The notes beneath the pieces are model-generated. The model had not been told where the DNA came from. It did no database searches and saw nothing but the letters and a program-made list of their open reading frames with translations. Shown one piece after another: positions 13,293-25,844 of a DNA stretch of 64,000 nucleotides. The stretch's first letter is position 1. Each line of letters opens with the position of its first letter. Source of the stretch: Metallyticus violacea (taxonomy: Eukaryota; Arthropoda; Insecta; Mantodea; Metallyticidae); contig CM060830.1 in NCBI GenBank assembly GCA_030762175.1, positions 46,092,001 through 46,156,000 on the forward strand, written 5' to 3'. The position numbers were made by a program, and so were the translations under genes.

Positions 13293-14569
13293 TCAACATC
13301 GGGGAGGAAAAAAAAAAAACATGATGGAGTCGACGATACGCATTTATGTGAGTCAACGATACGCATTTATGCCTTCTCACTGTTACTGAAATGAGACAAG
13401 ATAGCCAGCTTTAATCAAAGTCGATGGATGCTAGATGTCCTGGAGAGAAACTCATCCCTTCTTTTCATTTTAATATTCTTCCTAGTTTAGACTAAGGGTA
13501 GATATCAAAAGGGGAAAACTTTGCCAAGATTACAATGTATAGACTCATTTATGTATTCATTCTCAATTAATAAACTGAAACTTTTCTAACAGTATTTCTT
13601 TGTTTATAATACAGTTATCACTATATAATCCACAAAACACTGGATATATAAAAATTAATGGGATATTATTAATGTTCAACTTCAAGATAAATCGTTTGCA
13701 CACAAATTAAATATTCATTATTCCAGAATATATAACATTCTTAATTTAAATTGTAAATAAGTGAAATATTAATTACTTTTAGTACTTTAAAACTTATGTA
13801 AGCAACGACACGTGTGCTTTTGCATTAAGACGTTCTCTTCTGATTCAAATAGCAGTTCCATGTCTGTAGAAAGTACTACGATATTTTTAGTTATGATTAA
13901 CAATTATTTGACATGTAACTTTTCTCATAAATCTTCCCAATATAATTACATCATGATGGAAAAATTCGTTAAGAAAACGGCTTACTGCGAGATATTGAAA
14001 ATATAAAGATAAACAAAATAGTACATACAATGAATAATTAACTACCCAGATCATTGCTCTCATCATAGAAAATGAGTAGGTTCCAAAATTTAGAACTTTT
14101 GTGACTAAGCCATGCTGGAGGATGTCGAGAATGAGGAAACAAGAGTTCCCACCCAGTCTCGAGCAAACCCAAGGTCGGAGTCCAAATATAGTTACTTGTA
14201 TCAAAGACGAGAACACCCAAAAGCAGAGCGACAAAGAAAAGTGGTAGGAAAGCATGACGCTACCTAGCGGTTAGAGAAGCAAGAAAACTCGAAGATTAGA
14301 GAGGAAAGAAAGATTCCTAACGGAGCAAGAACGCAGACAAACTTAGCCAAGAGGCAAATACTTGTATACCGCTACAGTCCTTGGAGAAACGATGCCCAAT
14401 ATTTTAAAACTCCAATGTTGTTATTTTTAGGGTCCGTATTCAAATATTTGAACCACTCCATCATATCTGATAGGATTCCTTCATTGAGACACCCTTGGTC
14501 GAGTTTATTAAGGTACTAATTTCTGAGGGGAAAGTCTGCGAATCGCTAGAGAACCATCCTTCCTAATTG
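13293..14569. other. Unassigned non-coding DNA
   Basis: A direct repeat of about 17 bases (cgatacgcatttatg) occurs at 13334-13348 and 13356-13370. The 122-codon minus ORF at 14255-13887 has no recognised domain. Confidence 0.4.
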
Positions 14570-14662
14570 TTTTTTTTTTTTTTTTTCATGTTTTTCTCAG
14601 TAGTCATCGATATCAAATACTGGAGAGGTTCCCTAAACTTAGGTTTCATATACTTCCTTACA
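14570..14662 (+). repeat. SINE-B fragment
   Basis: A T15 run is followed by catgtttttctcag, then ggttccctaaacttagg and cttcctta. This is a decayed match to the body of SINE-B as seen at 28205-28320. Head and tail are missing. Confidence 0.55.
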
Positions 14663-16683
14663 AAACATAAAATAAATAAAATAGAAATAAAATAAACGAA
14701 AAGTAATAATTTTAAAAGCCGGAACATACTTACGATGTCTACATAGATTTAATTTTCATTTGAATTATATATTTATTTGATCAAAATAGACTCCGTTAAA
14801 TGACAGTTTGTTGTAGCCTTATGAACACCAGAAAAAGTATTATTAATAGCTGTCTTCATTTAAGTGAAATCTATGACCCCAGTGATGATTTCAATTTACG
14901 ACAGCAAGAAAAGCAAGCTGTAGCTCATAATAACAAAGTGCAAGATGAATCTATAAATCTATACAAAGCAAGTATCAAGAACTTTTGGAAATTTCTTGGA
15001 GAATCTTCAAGAACAGGAGAGTTTATACGTTAATTTATACAGCAGAAGTCTTAAAAAAATGTAAGTTCAGAGAATTAATGATAGGTCCTTCATATAAGAG
15101 AGCAAGAGAACTTTTAGCTCCAGTGATCTCGGGACAGACACAGATGAAGAGTTAGCAAACGCTTGACGGGCGCATGTGTTGTAATTCCTCTGTTGTTGTA
15201 GCCCCTGGAGTGAATTACATCTTTTCCAGCTGTTGGGTGGAGAACGTGAGTTCCACAGTAAGAGATCGGCTATACAGAAAAGACAAACGGGAATGCCTCC
15301 GAGCACTTTATCACCACATACAACACTTGGTTGCTGTTTCTTGCTTGCTTTAACGAAACTGATAATCTTCATTTCATTCCTCAGCACAAACTTCTCTGCA
15401 ATAAACTGTTAAAGTGCCCTATGTGTAACAATCATTTTTCAAGGGAATGCGTCCATTTATCCTCAAACGTTCATTTGCTCTTAAGATAAAAATCGAAACG
15501 CTCTATTTTAACAATGTTACAAAAATTATCTTCAAGAACTTTTGCAGTTGCACCTAGGATAAAATTATGGATTTTGTTGAGCTTTTACACAGCGATTTAA
15601 AATATATTTAATTAGCTTCCGATTTAAATATTTTTGCCTAAATTTCCTCAAAATGTCCATATATTTCAATATATTTAGTTCTCTTAAAAACAAATATAAA
15701 ATACGCTTCCAGCATACGGATGTGAAAAATGAAATTTTGCTTCCGGAGGGTGCGTTTTCTGTAATATTTCAGGTCATAACAAAACTTACCGTAGCACTTT
15801 CTACAGACATGGAACTGCTATTTCAATTGGAAGAGAACATCTTAATGCAAAATCACAGCCCAGAGGTGGTTCTACCATATGGTCGCGATTGTAAATGAAA
15901 ATACCACTAGTAAATATTCTACTCAGTCTCTTTTGAAAAGCGCTCCCTTTTCTAAACATTACTTGGTAGTTCTACTGGAAATCTAACGAGAATTGACAAC
16001 ATAGGGATGGTCACAATAACATCCACCCGTTGTCAGCGCGCTTTTCAGTTTCTGAATTCTTTGTGAAGAGGCTGGAAAACGTAGTCATTTGTAATAACTT
16101 GTTTCGTAAAGTGAGATTTCTAAGTCTCTGTGTAGTAAATGTGTGCGCCAATACAGTGAGCAGCAGTTTCGCTCAAATTGTCGCGAATAAACACTGTGGG
16201 ATTCCCTCAAGTGAAAGACACGGAGATTAAGCTTGTCACTAGGAAATTATAGATAAACCCATTATACCAAGTTCAAGTCTGTGACTCTGTGTATGAGTCC
16301 TATAACATACACATAATGGTTTTGAGACAATAGCATTTAAAATTAACAAAAATGCATGGCTCCCTCTATGATAGAAAATCTGTACCGATAATAGGAAATG
16401 TGGTTTGTGATTGTGAGTTGAAAGATTAAATATGCACGATGCCACAGCATTAATATCACGCGAAATAGTTGAAAAATAGTTAACAAGATACGGAGACTTA
16501 ATTCGCAGAAAAAGTATCGTTTAACCTGCAGGCTCAAATAGTTGAGGTGTGGGGGAGAGGGGAAAGAAGTGCTTTCGCATGCTCAGATTAGGAACTTGGG
16601 AAGGAAATGTAACTGTTGCTGCTTTCGGGGAAAGAATTTGCCCACTGTGCGGAGAAAACCACACCTATAGGCAGATTTTTTTT
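14663..16683. other. Unassigned non-coding DNA
   Basis: ORFs at 14800-15033, 15067-15387 (minus), 15653-15898 and 16030-16230 show no recognisable domains. No RNA gene was seen. Confidence 0.4.
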
Positions 16684-16956
16684 GAATAGCTTTTAACGTC
16701 CGTTTTTACTACTGAGGCACTATAGGCAGTGAACACTGATGATACATGAGATGAAATGATATATTGAGAAAGGATTTTTAAGGAAGGAAACGTTCCAGGC
16801 CTAAGTTTAGGGTACCTTCCCGGCATTTGCCAGTTATGAAGACTGAGGAAAACTTGGAAAAAGCCTCAATCAGGGATGAAGGTCCTGGCGGGATTCGAAC
16901 TCCAGACCTCCCGCTCACGAGTCCACGCCTTAACGACCTCGGCCACCCATGGCGGA
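16684..16956 (-). repeat. SINE-B, near full-length copy 1
   Basis: The minus strand starts with a tRNA-like head: A box in tggccgaggtcgttaaggcg and B box in gagttcgaatcccgcc. Then comes a body with ttttcctcagtc, catttgccag or its complement, and ggcctggaacgtttccttcct. It ends near gcctcagtagtaaaaacgg and gttaaaagc. The A box with its GGCCGAG start resembles type-2 (Leu/Ser) tRNAs, so a tRNA-Leu or tRNA-Ser origin is likely. Matching copies lie at 28150-28408 and 33422-33682, with pieces at 14570 and 45168. It is non-autonomous and would have used LINE reverse transcriptase. Confidence 0.85.
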
Positions 16957-19900
16957 GGCATATTCTGGCAGAATGCAGGGAAACAGAAATTTTAAGAAAC
17001 GAGCATTTACCATTTCAGCAGAAGTTTGAGCATTTGGCGTCAAGTGTTGCTACATGAGCGATACACAAACAAATCGGAAATACTTCTGGCGAAGACCCCA
17101 CAAAGAAGGTGAAAGGCTATAGAGAAGAGGGGGTAGTTGGGAAGGGGGCTCAGGGGTAAGAGTTCTACTCATGTCTATAAATTTGTATATAATATTACTC
17201 ATAGAAACGTGTGATGTAAGTATATCGATTGTATGTATGTATATTTTGATTATTACAAGCACGGTATTTACATGTATGGCCGTAAGATTAGTGCTACAGT
17301 TGCTACAATAAAACTACTACTTTTTATAAACTCTCATGTGCCCCACTTATTCTCTAGGCTGAGAGTTGCTGCTGATCTGACTACAACTAAAATGAGAGGT
17401 CAGAAAGAACAGAAGTTCGCCAAATTATTCCGCTTAAAAGCAAGAGGTGCCTGCGATTATTTCACAAAGGTTGCCAACAATAGATACTTACACAAGTAGA
17501 GCAACACAATCAGTTCGTTTGTGTTTTACTTCTATCGATTGCTTCCGTGTCCCGCTGTTTATATGTGCTTATGATAACGCTACAGCACATATTGTTGGGG
17601 AGGCTGCGGTGAAGGACTGTGGCAACCAGAATATCTGAAAAGAGTTGAGATTATTGGCGATTACATTGAAAAACAACGCGATGTTTTTATTTCTGTCACT
17701 TTAATACTTCTGGAAATCAAAGCGTACCTATATAACTTTTAATAGCACAAATATATTAGGTTGATGCATAATACCGTTTTTATTTAAGATGAATAGCACG
17801 CATAAATTAACCAGTAATATATTTTCCTTCATTATCTATGCCTCTCAACGCTGCGGCAGTTTCCTGACTCCACGCCGGAAGAAATCGTCAAACCTATTTA
17901 TCGAAGGAGTTGTTTTCGCTTAAAGCGTGCTATACACATGCACTGGAGTTTTTTAAACTTTGACCATGGAACGCAAATGATGCGCGATGGTTAATCACAT
18001 CTGCTAATTTTCGTGTCGACTTACTTGATATCATGGATTAAAGAGTTCAGAAGATCTTCATCAAAGTTAGCGGTCTTGCTGAACGTGATGAATGTCATAA
18101 TTATTTACCATTTTCTATTGAAGTGGCCAACTTTTAAATAAAAAAGCATGAAAATAGCGATTAGTTTTTAATTGTGTCTTACGCAATAAGCGCATTTCCT
18201 CTCTACTGTAGCAGCGGTAGCATGCGGGTACTCCGTTAGCGAGGGAAGCTCATGGACCAGATCGGAAAATTTTACGCTTTAAACTTATAGCATGCAGATA
18301 TTTACAAGGACTCGTATTCGTCTTCCTCTAAGATGGCTTAGTCTTTCTCCTACTTATTTCTCCATTCTCTTGGGCCAGCAGGAGGACGACGGCCCATGGT
18401 CAGTGCTCGGTATTCTCTCTTTTCTTAGGAACCAGGTATTGAGGGGTTACTGGCACCACGTATAAGTAACTAGGGATTGTTTTCGCACTTTGTTTGAAAT
18501 TGGTTGACTTCCTCACTGTTTGTCAGTGAAAAGTTAACTTTCACAGTGTTGAAGACTCCATTTTCGTGTCTAAATTTAACTGTTAAGTTGAAAGTGAGAC
18601 AATTTGGATCTTATCAACTGAAAGCTATAGAGCTTACTCAGCAAGAGGGCACAAAATTAAGGTGTTTTTTATGGTTTGGAAAAACATCTTGACTGACAGC
18701 ATGTGAAATCAGAAACATTTCTTATCTATAGGAATGAGATTAGAAAATAAATAAATAGGGCAAATTTGGTTTCTTTACATGCCGACGAAACGACACATAT
18801 TACATGCATGTCATAATATGTTGTGATATTACGATATTAGTGATGGTTAACGGAATAAAATTCATTAATGTTTTTGAATTGACTGGCTTAAGGTGTACTT
18901 TAACGGCTGAATTAGAAGAGTTCCATATAAACCACAGTGTACGATGGCACTGCAATTATGAGAGAATGTCAGGGTGGTATATAAGTCTTAATAAAAGAGA
19001 ACTTCCCCCAAACTATTTTGATATGTCCAATGCCCACCCTTCTACAGGGGCGAGGAGCCGTAAATGTCGGAAATTTTAGTTTTTTTCCCACTTGATATGC
19101 TATCACGAATAGCGCAAACTTCTTCAAAACTGCAAAATTCAAACACATCGTTCCAAATAATGAATAACAGATGACAAACGGTAAACAATATCCAACAAAG
19201 CAGTGATGTGATGGCAAACAAAAACCCTACAAACTGATACATAACGAGATGTTATTGACATTTAATTTGGAGGAGTAAGTTTTATTTAGGAAAATAAATC
19301 AATTGTTTGTTATTTATTATTAACAATCTTTGTTTTGCTTTATAAATTCTTAAAAATACTTTTGATTTTTGAGAGATAGGTTTTAGTGTTTGTGTTTGAG
19401 TGGAATAATTCTCTTCTAATTATCATCAGCGTCATATGAATATATTTAGAACCAAAACAAAATATAACACAGAAAACATTGAGAATATTTGGGTTAGTAT
19501 GCAAGCAAGAGAACTATACACGCTCCTCTTCGCGAGAGATTTAAGCTCTCGATCTGCCCAGACTTGTTGTGTATGCGCCTTAAGACAATTTGTTGAGGAA
19601 ATAAAAAAGAGATGGAGAGGAAGTTTGCTAGGGAAATGTCCTGAGAAACACATCTGTCGTAGCACTAATTAGCTTTCCTTGTGCCTGAAGGCCACGAGTA
19701 GCAGACTGCATGACCGATAACGCTTGTGCCTCTGGCTGTACACAATTTACCACTACGGATCTCAGCCGCAAGACTTGCGTTTAACACTAAAGTACTCACT
19801 TTTCTCGTGTTGTTGGAACAGCGTAGCGTTGTAGTCTTCCAGCGCTTTTCATGTACTACAGTCACGGCTTTTTACTTTTTTAATAGATGGCGAATCACGT

Positions 19901-20076
19901 TAACATATCGTTACACGCATACTCCAAAGTGATTTCTTGTTCATCAGGAAATGTATCTTGTAAATAAAAATAAAAATGAATGTAAACGATTTGGCTATTC
20001 ATAAAAGCAATTTAGTTTCATAAAATAATTTACGAAAATAAGTTGAACAATTTTAAAGCAATTATTTAAGAAATTC
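16957..20076. other. Unassigned non-coding DNA
   Basis: Many short ORFs on both strands, none with a recognisable domain. No clear repeat family member was identified. Confidence 0.4.
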
Positions 20077-20138
20077 AAAAAAAAAAAAAAAAAAAAATAC
20101 AATGTGTATATTTTCAATTATTATTATTATTATTTTTA

Positions 20139-20192
<54 letters not shown>
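20077..20192. repeat. Poly(A) run and (ATT)n microsatellite
   Basis: A run of 21 A at 20077-20097 is followed by an imperfect ATT/ATTTTT tract from 20118 to 20192. The pair resembles the tail of a retroposed element, but no head is recognisable to the left. Confidence 0.85.
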
Positions 20193-20229
20193 GAGCCCGT
20201 TTATAGCAAAATTCCCTTTTTTTAATTTT

Positions 20230-20575
20230 GACCATTGTCAGAGCAGATGTTAGTGTGCAATTTAGATTCTGTGTTGAGACAAACCTTTACAGAAATGGAA
20301 AAATAACGATGAAGTTCCAGTTTTCCTGAATTTTAATTTTAAAATGCCGTTTGTTAAACATTCATGAGGATTGAGTATATTTTTGCGTTAATAATGCTCA
20401 GAGTTCAGTGATATTCATAGTTAAAATTCCGGGAAAATGGTATAATCTATGAAAGTCTTGTTATTTGATGGAAAAATTATGATTCTCCATTCTATAGACA
20501 ACTATGTCTTGAGAAAATAGCATTGAAACCATGGAAAGGTTTTACTTTTACCTTTTCTGTACTTTATAGCGCATT
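20230..20575 (+). repeat. Dispersed repeat R2, copy 1
   Basis: Aligns with 21150-21440 in direct orientation about 0.9 kb away. Shared words are gattctgtgtt, ccagttttcctgaattttaa versus ccaattttcctaaattttag, gataataatgctca versus gttaataatgctca, gaaagtct, gacggaaaaattatg versus gatggaaaaattatg, and cttgagaa.ag. No ORF is shared. It could be two insertions of one family or an old tandem duplication. Confidence 0.6.
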
Positions 20576-21149
20576 TCCGACTTTTTTGTAATAATTTTCT
20601 TATTTTTCCATTTTTTCTACTATCGTAGTTTAGTGCTTTATTGCCGGGAATAAGATACGTTACTAATTATTCCGAAATAGCTGTTGTAAAGAATGGTTTA
20701 TGACGGATTTCATTATACAAAAAATTTCTCAGCTTCTCTTCTTAGGCCTTTTACTCCAAATATTCAGCAACCAATGTGTACAGTTAAAGAACAAATACAA
20801 AGGAATATGACGATGTCAAATACATTATAACGCTCATGTTTGCTCAAGTAATACTGGAAGAAAGTTAACGTCAACATATCATAGGGCAATTGCTGCTACC
20901 AGAGGCTCGAGGTGAAAGAAAAGAATAACTGTGCATATCTGATTGTCTAAGGCCAGGTACAACGATCGAACACACTTTTGCCGGGTGCAAATCAAAGCGA
21001 GTCGTTTATGTGTCATGGCAACTTAACCTTTCCTTTTATTCGTCTTTTAGGGAATTTCAAGATTCCTTCAAGGTCATTAATTCAGCTCATTCAGGTCATG
21101 GGATATCCTTAGTGTTGCCACCCGTCTTGATTTTATTACTGATCTCAGT

Positions 21150-21440
21150 GTCAGACATAAGGACATTTTCAGATTCTGTGTTAAGTATCGTGTACAGACA
21201 TGAGAAAATGACAACGAAGGTCCAATTTTCCTAAATTTTAGATTAAAATTACGTTTGATAAAAGCACTTGAATATATTTCTGCGATAATAATGCTCATAT
21301 TCCAGTTAATTTCGTAGTTAAATATCCGGGGAAAAAGGAATATCTACGAAAGTCTGTAATTTGACGGAAAAATTATGGATATCCATTCTATACTCTTGTC
21401 TTGAGAAGAGATATCATTTAAGTTTAGGAACCTGTTTTCT
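21150..21440 (+). repeat. Dispersed repeat R2, copy 2
   Basis: Partner of 20230-20575, with the same order of conserved words and about the same spacing. The left edge is unclear: similarity fades upstream of cagattctgtgtta. Confidence 0.6.
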
Positions 21441-24400
21441 GTTTTATGAAGTACACCTCCAAAAGAACGCAATAACAGCAGAAAAATTAAAGGTAAAAGT
21501 ACGTTTAAGTATTCTTAGCTAAGTATTTACTTTAATCCTCACAAAATATATCTAGACATTTCAACTTCAAAAGATAGTAACCCTATGCACGCTTCCTGGT
21601 AAAGGACTTTGTACTTCAGCGATGTACCAGTTTCTAGAAATTCGTGTTTACGTTTATATTAAAACTATTTGGATGCAAATACTAAATAAAAACAAACTCA
21701 GTAGCGAAAAGGCTGTATTAGGAAAACCAAAGGGAATAGGCATCAAGTAGCCAATTATAGGCACTATAAAACAACGGTTTTAGATTTCTCAAGAGCGGGA
21801 AACGGATTTGCAATTTAAAATCCAAGATTTCTGAACAAAGACGTAAAAAAGGAAAATAGGGCAAAATCGGCACCCTAGTCATGATAACTTCATTAGTGTG
21901 TATGCAGTTACATTGTAAAACTTCGCAGTTTGTTTTGACCAACTTCATCTTAGAGTTTTCGGAAAATAAAATAATGCCTTGGGGATGGAGGGGGGCTATA
22001 GAGATTAGACGTATATTGACATAAACGAAGAAAGCAAATGCTTAAATGGGACTGAAGCATCACAGTTTTTATATCATATAGACAGAAAAGTTTTCAAATA
22101 TAGAAACAGAAATGAACAACCAACAAAACTGTGCGTCCAATTATTGGTAAACATAGATACCCGCGGGATTTTCCCAATGGGCGATCAACCCACCCTTTTT
22201 TTTTAACGCAAGAGTTAAAAGCCGTAATATTACATATTGATGTCCTAGAATGTGTGTGGTTACAGCTCAATGCCAATACAGAAACATCATTTTACAAATA
22301 ACTTTATATGATACACCATTTTCTCCATGTTATGGAATACCTACAACATGGCTACTTTAGAAATCTGTATTAGAAATAATGACTTGATATAAGAACAGAA
22401 AAACCGCTGGAGTTGTACAGTTTAAATCCTGAAAGAATCGTACATAGATTTAGGAAAATTCAATAAAACTTCGTTATTGTTAAAGTAACATTTCCAGCTT
22501 TATGCCTCGGGATAAACATTTGCTCAGCGTCCATCAAACGCGGTAAATTTGGATTTGGCGAAATCTGATGGAGCTAAAATTCACTTAATACTTTTTTATA
22601 ACACAAAACTTAACAAAAATGTAGAAATTACATAAAATACCTTAAAGGCGAGGAAATGTTTTATAGTCCTGCCAATGTTACATTAGCCTCTATCTCAGAA
22701 ACTATTAGATATAGCTGGTTTTTGCACGGTGTGCTAATAAACACATTTTCATGTGATTGACGAATAAAGAGTTGCGTTTGCGTCACCACCACCTTTGGCT
22801 GACCATCTACTTTAGTTACTTTAGTTACTCCATTAGACTGGGTAGATATAACACCCACGACCGCACTTGGAGATGTCCGATAACCCTGCAGGCGTTGCTT
22901 GGCACTGTAAAGGAATGAAAGAGCACTTTTAAAAATAACCCCCATGTAATAACATTTATAATTGTTAAATAAACACTAAAGGGTACCGCTCAAACAATAG
23001 ACAAATGTTATAGAACCAAACGGCACTGGCATTCAAAACTGACAACAAAGGGAATGAATTATTTAAATCATAAATGATAGAAATATTTGAGACAGTATTT
23101 ATGAGTTGCCATCCCAATATTTAATTAGAGTAATTATAGCAAGTATTTTTATTTCTTATTATAGTCATAAGTCATAAGTCAAATTACATATAATTTGTAA
23201 ATTTGTAAATTCTTTAAATTATCGTAACGTATTTAAACATTTACCAAAACAAGCACGAACATCAAAATATTCAAAACATAAAAATGTTTGAAAATTTAAA
23301 AAATTAATGAACATTCCATTTTGACTCCCATAAGGTCCTTAATTCTTCTCATGCCTTTGTAATTCACATGTCAAAATTTTCACAGAATGTTTAAAGTGGG
23401 AAAATGTTCGATTGAGGGAAGATAAGGTAACCAACCAGTTACAAGCAGTAGCAGTGGCATTATAGAGAATTTATCATAACCCTTGTTTGCTAACGCGATG
23501 TTTTACGTCTCCTACTAGGCATATCGCAACGGCGGCGCTGATCCGTATTTACTCCCACTCGCTCTAGAGTAATGCAGTTTTGTGTGTAAACGTTATTTTG
23601 CGTTTATGAGAAGAATTTATTAACGGTTTACCGCCTTTCAGAACTATAATCTAGACACGTGCACACATTTGAATTTACTGGTTCAGTAAAAAATAAAAAA
23701 CGCGAGTGAAAACTTAAAAATTTAAAAGGCGAAATTATAATTGATACATTTTGAACGTTCGCTGATAATATCACTCCCGATTTCGGAATATAAATTAAAA
23801 TATGAGAAATGGAAAGCGAACATGATCATGTTAATGAGATACAGTGACTGTTCAGTCAAAGGAGGACATTTCTAACATATTTTGTAAATGCATTTTAGGA
23901 AGCATTCAATACTCTTATCAACATTTATTTTCTATGTTGCAGTTTGCCTCCGACCTTCATATTTATTCTGGGACTAATTTACAGTCGTAAGAAAACAATA
24001 GTGATTAAATAACTAAATAAATAAATAAGTAAATAAATATTATAACACTTTGTACTCCTGACCTTTATTTGTTACCACTTGCTACAAAAGCTACTTTTAT
24101 TGGCATTTGTAACATTTACAAAATCTTCCCATTTAGATTTATACTTGTTACTAAGGGAAGATGTACTTTGATTTTTTTTTTATACCCTTTAATATCGACG
24201 ATAACGCATTGTCTGCGGTTTACTAAACAGCAGTTAAATAGTTTTACTTTATTATTCCTGTAGTGTTGTATGCTTCACACAATCAAAATCTGTTTTCAAA
24301 TCACGGAGAACAACAGGAACTGATAGAAATTTGACAACACGAGTGATATTCATAGCCGATCGCACATCATAATGGCTAGAGCAATATGCTTATTTGTTTC

Positions 24401-24900
24401 AAGGTTTTTCATTATTCTGTTTTTAATTACAGCTTAAAATGAATAAATGCTGGAGCTAATAAGATTATCCTGTAATTAAAAAGAATCCTTGTATCCCCAT
24501 TTTTATAAACATGAATTACTTTTGCCAGTTTTAAATAGCTGAGAATATTATTGTAGCTATTTTTACACACGTGAAATAAGATAAATGGCTTGCTTTAAAA
24601 ATACTTTCAAATAATATAGTAGTCATTACTCAGAGAGTTTTTCATTCACAAATAAAATTTATTATTTCTTCATTAGAGACCTTTCTCCATTTAAAAGATA
24701 AATTTCATGTTCTGTTTATGAAGAAAACTGTAACATGCAAAAGTAGCGGTAATTGTGTAATTCATCTAGAAGCTCAATAAAATGTTTATTAAACACCTCT
24801 TGACTAGTTAATGTGTATATAATAAGAGTTCATACTGCTTTTTGTTTTGAGAAGATTTAGCAAATATTAAAATTCCTATCAGGCCTAGCGTGCCAAATGG
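21441..24900. other. Unassigned non-coding DNA
   Basis: The 94-codon minus ORF at 22945-22661 has no recognised domain. Short imperfect repeats such as cataagtcataagtc (23164-23180) and a taaataaataaataagtaaataaat stretch (24010-24035) are present. No gene is supported. Confidence 0.4.
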
Positions 24901-24904
24901 AATA

Positions 24905-25330
24905 CAGGGTGTACATAAAGTTTTTATATAAATAATGGTTTGTCGTAAATAAAATTTATATGGCAGGTACATATGAGTATGTACTTATTTCAATGGCCAC
25001 CATGCATTTTATAGTACCCAGTCTTAAGGCCAAACATCTTTAAAAAACTGTTTTTATTTTTTTATTTCAGACTGTCACTACAGAATACAGTTTATAGAGG
25101 AACGGGGGGGGGGGGCTATTGTCATTGATCGATTGTGCGGCTTCACATGTGCAGAGATGCAACAGGCTTTTTCTCAGGAATTTCGAATGCCATTGTAGGT
25201 ACCGTTTTCTTTCAAAAAGATGGAGCACCTCTGCGTTGTGAAAGAATGCTTGAAACGATGATTTCCCACTAATAAATGGTTTGGCAGTGGTTCATACCCA
25301 CTATGACCAATACGCTCACTTTATTTAACT
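24905..25330 (+). mobile_element. Tc1/mariner-superfamily fragment
   Basis: A short translated block at 25205-25290 reads FFQKDGAPLRCERMLETM, followed by a W-F-G-S-G-like stretch. It corresponds to the second catalytic Asp region (FQQDGAP-type) of some IS630-Tc1-mariner transposases. About 300 bases to the left, acagggtgtacataaag resembles a terminal repeat of this superfamily. A G12 run (25104-25115) and stops interrupt the frame. Only this fragment is recognisable, so the extent is uncertain. Confidence 0.5.
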
Positions 25331-25589
25331 ATTTAAGAGTATTTTCTCTTAGGGTTTATCAAGTCCTAAGTGTACAAAAATAACGTAAAGTTTCTAGAAT
25401 CTGAAGTTTGTGCATTGACTTACAAACATCTTTAGAATGCTAGACACAATGCTTTGAAATGGTTGGTTACCTTGTTGAATGAAAATATAAAGTATATATC
25501 CTTCCTTCTTAGCATTTTTATAGCCCCATATGGGGCTTAGCTTACCGTGACGACCGCTGCGTCCTCTACCTCCATCATATGATATCATT

Positions 25590-25824
25590 GGTAGAGTGCA
25601 GTATTGCAGGGAGGTATGTGATCAACACATCGCATCTCGCCGAGCGCTATATCGCGGCTTACTAGATCGAACATCGCCACCTCTCCATCAGGCAGCTTCC
25701 CAATTGGGTGGACCCCGTTTCAGGCCTTCCGAATTCAGAAAAATTGCTAAGTTGGTACCGGGAATCGAACTCGAGCCTCCCAATCAGCAGTGAACAACGC
25801 TAACTACTAGACCAAGGAGGTGGG
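25590..25824 (-). repeat. SINE-C (tRNA-headed)
   Basis: Minus strand: an A box in ccttggtctagtagttagcg and a B box in cgagttcgattcccgg are about 35 bases apart. A body follows with ttcggaaggcctgaaacgggg and tgggaagctgcctgatgg. Only one copy is seen in the window, so the 3' limit (here 25590) is a guess. It sits between two transposase remnants. Confidence 0.6.
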
Positions 25825-25844
25825 TATATATAGATTCGTCCAAA

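Noticed and set aside
13887..14255. 122-codon hydrophobic ORF on the minus strand
   Set aside because: Low-complexity aromatic and Leu/Ile-rich composition expected from AT-rich DNA; no conserved block or splice evidence.
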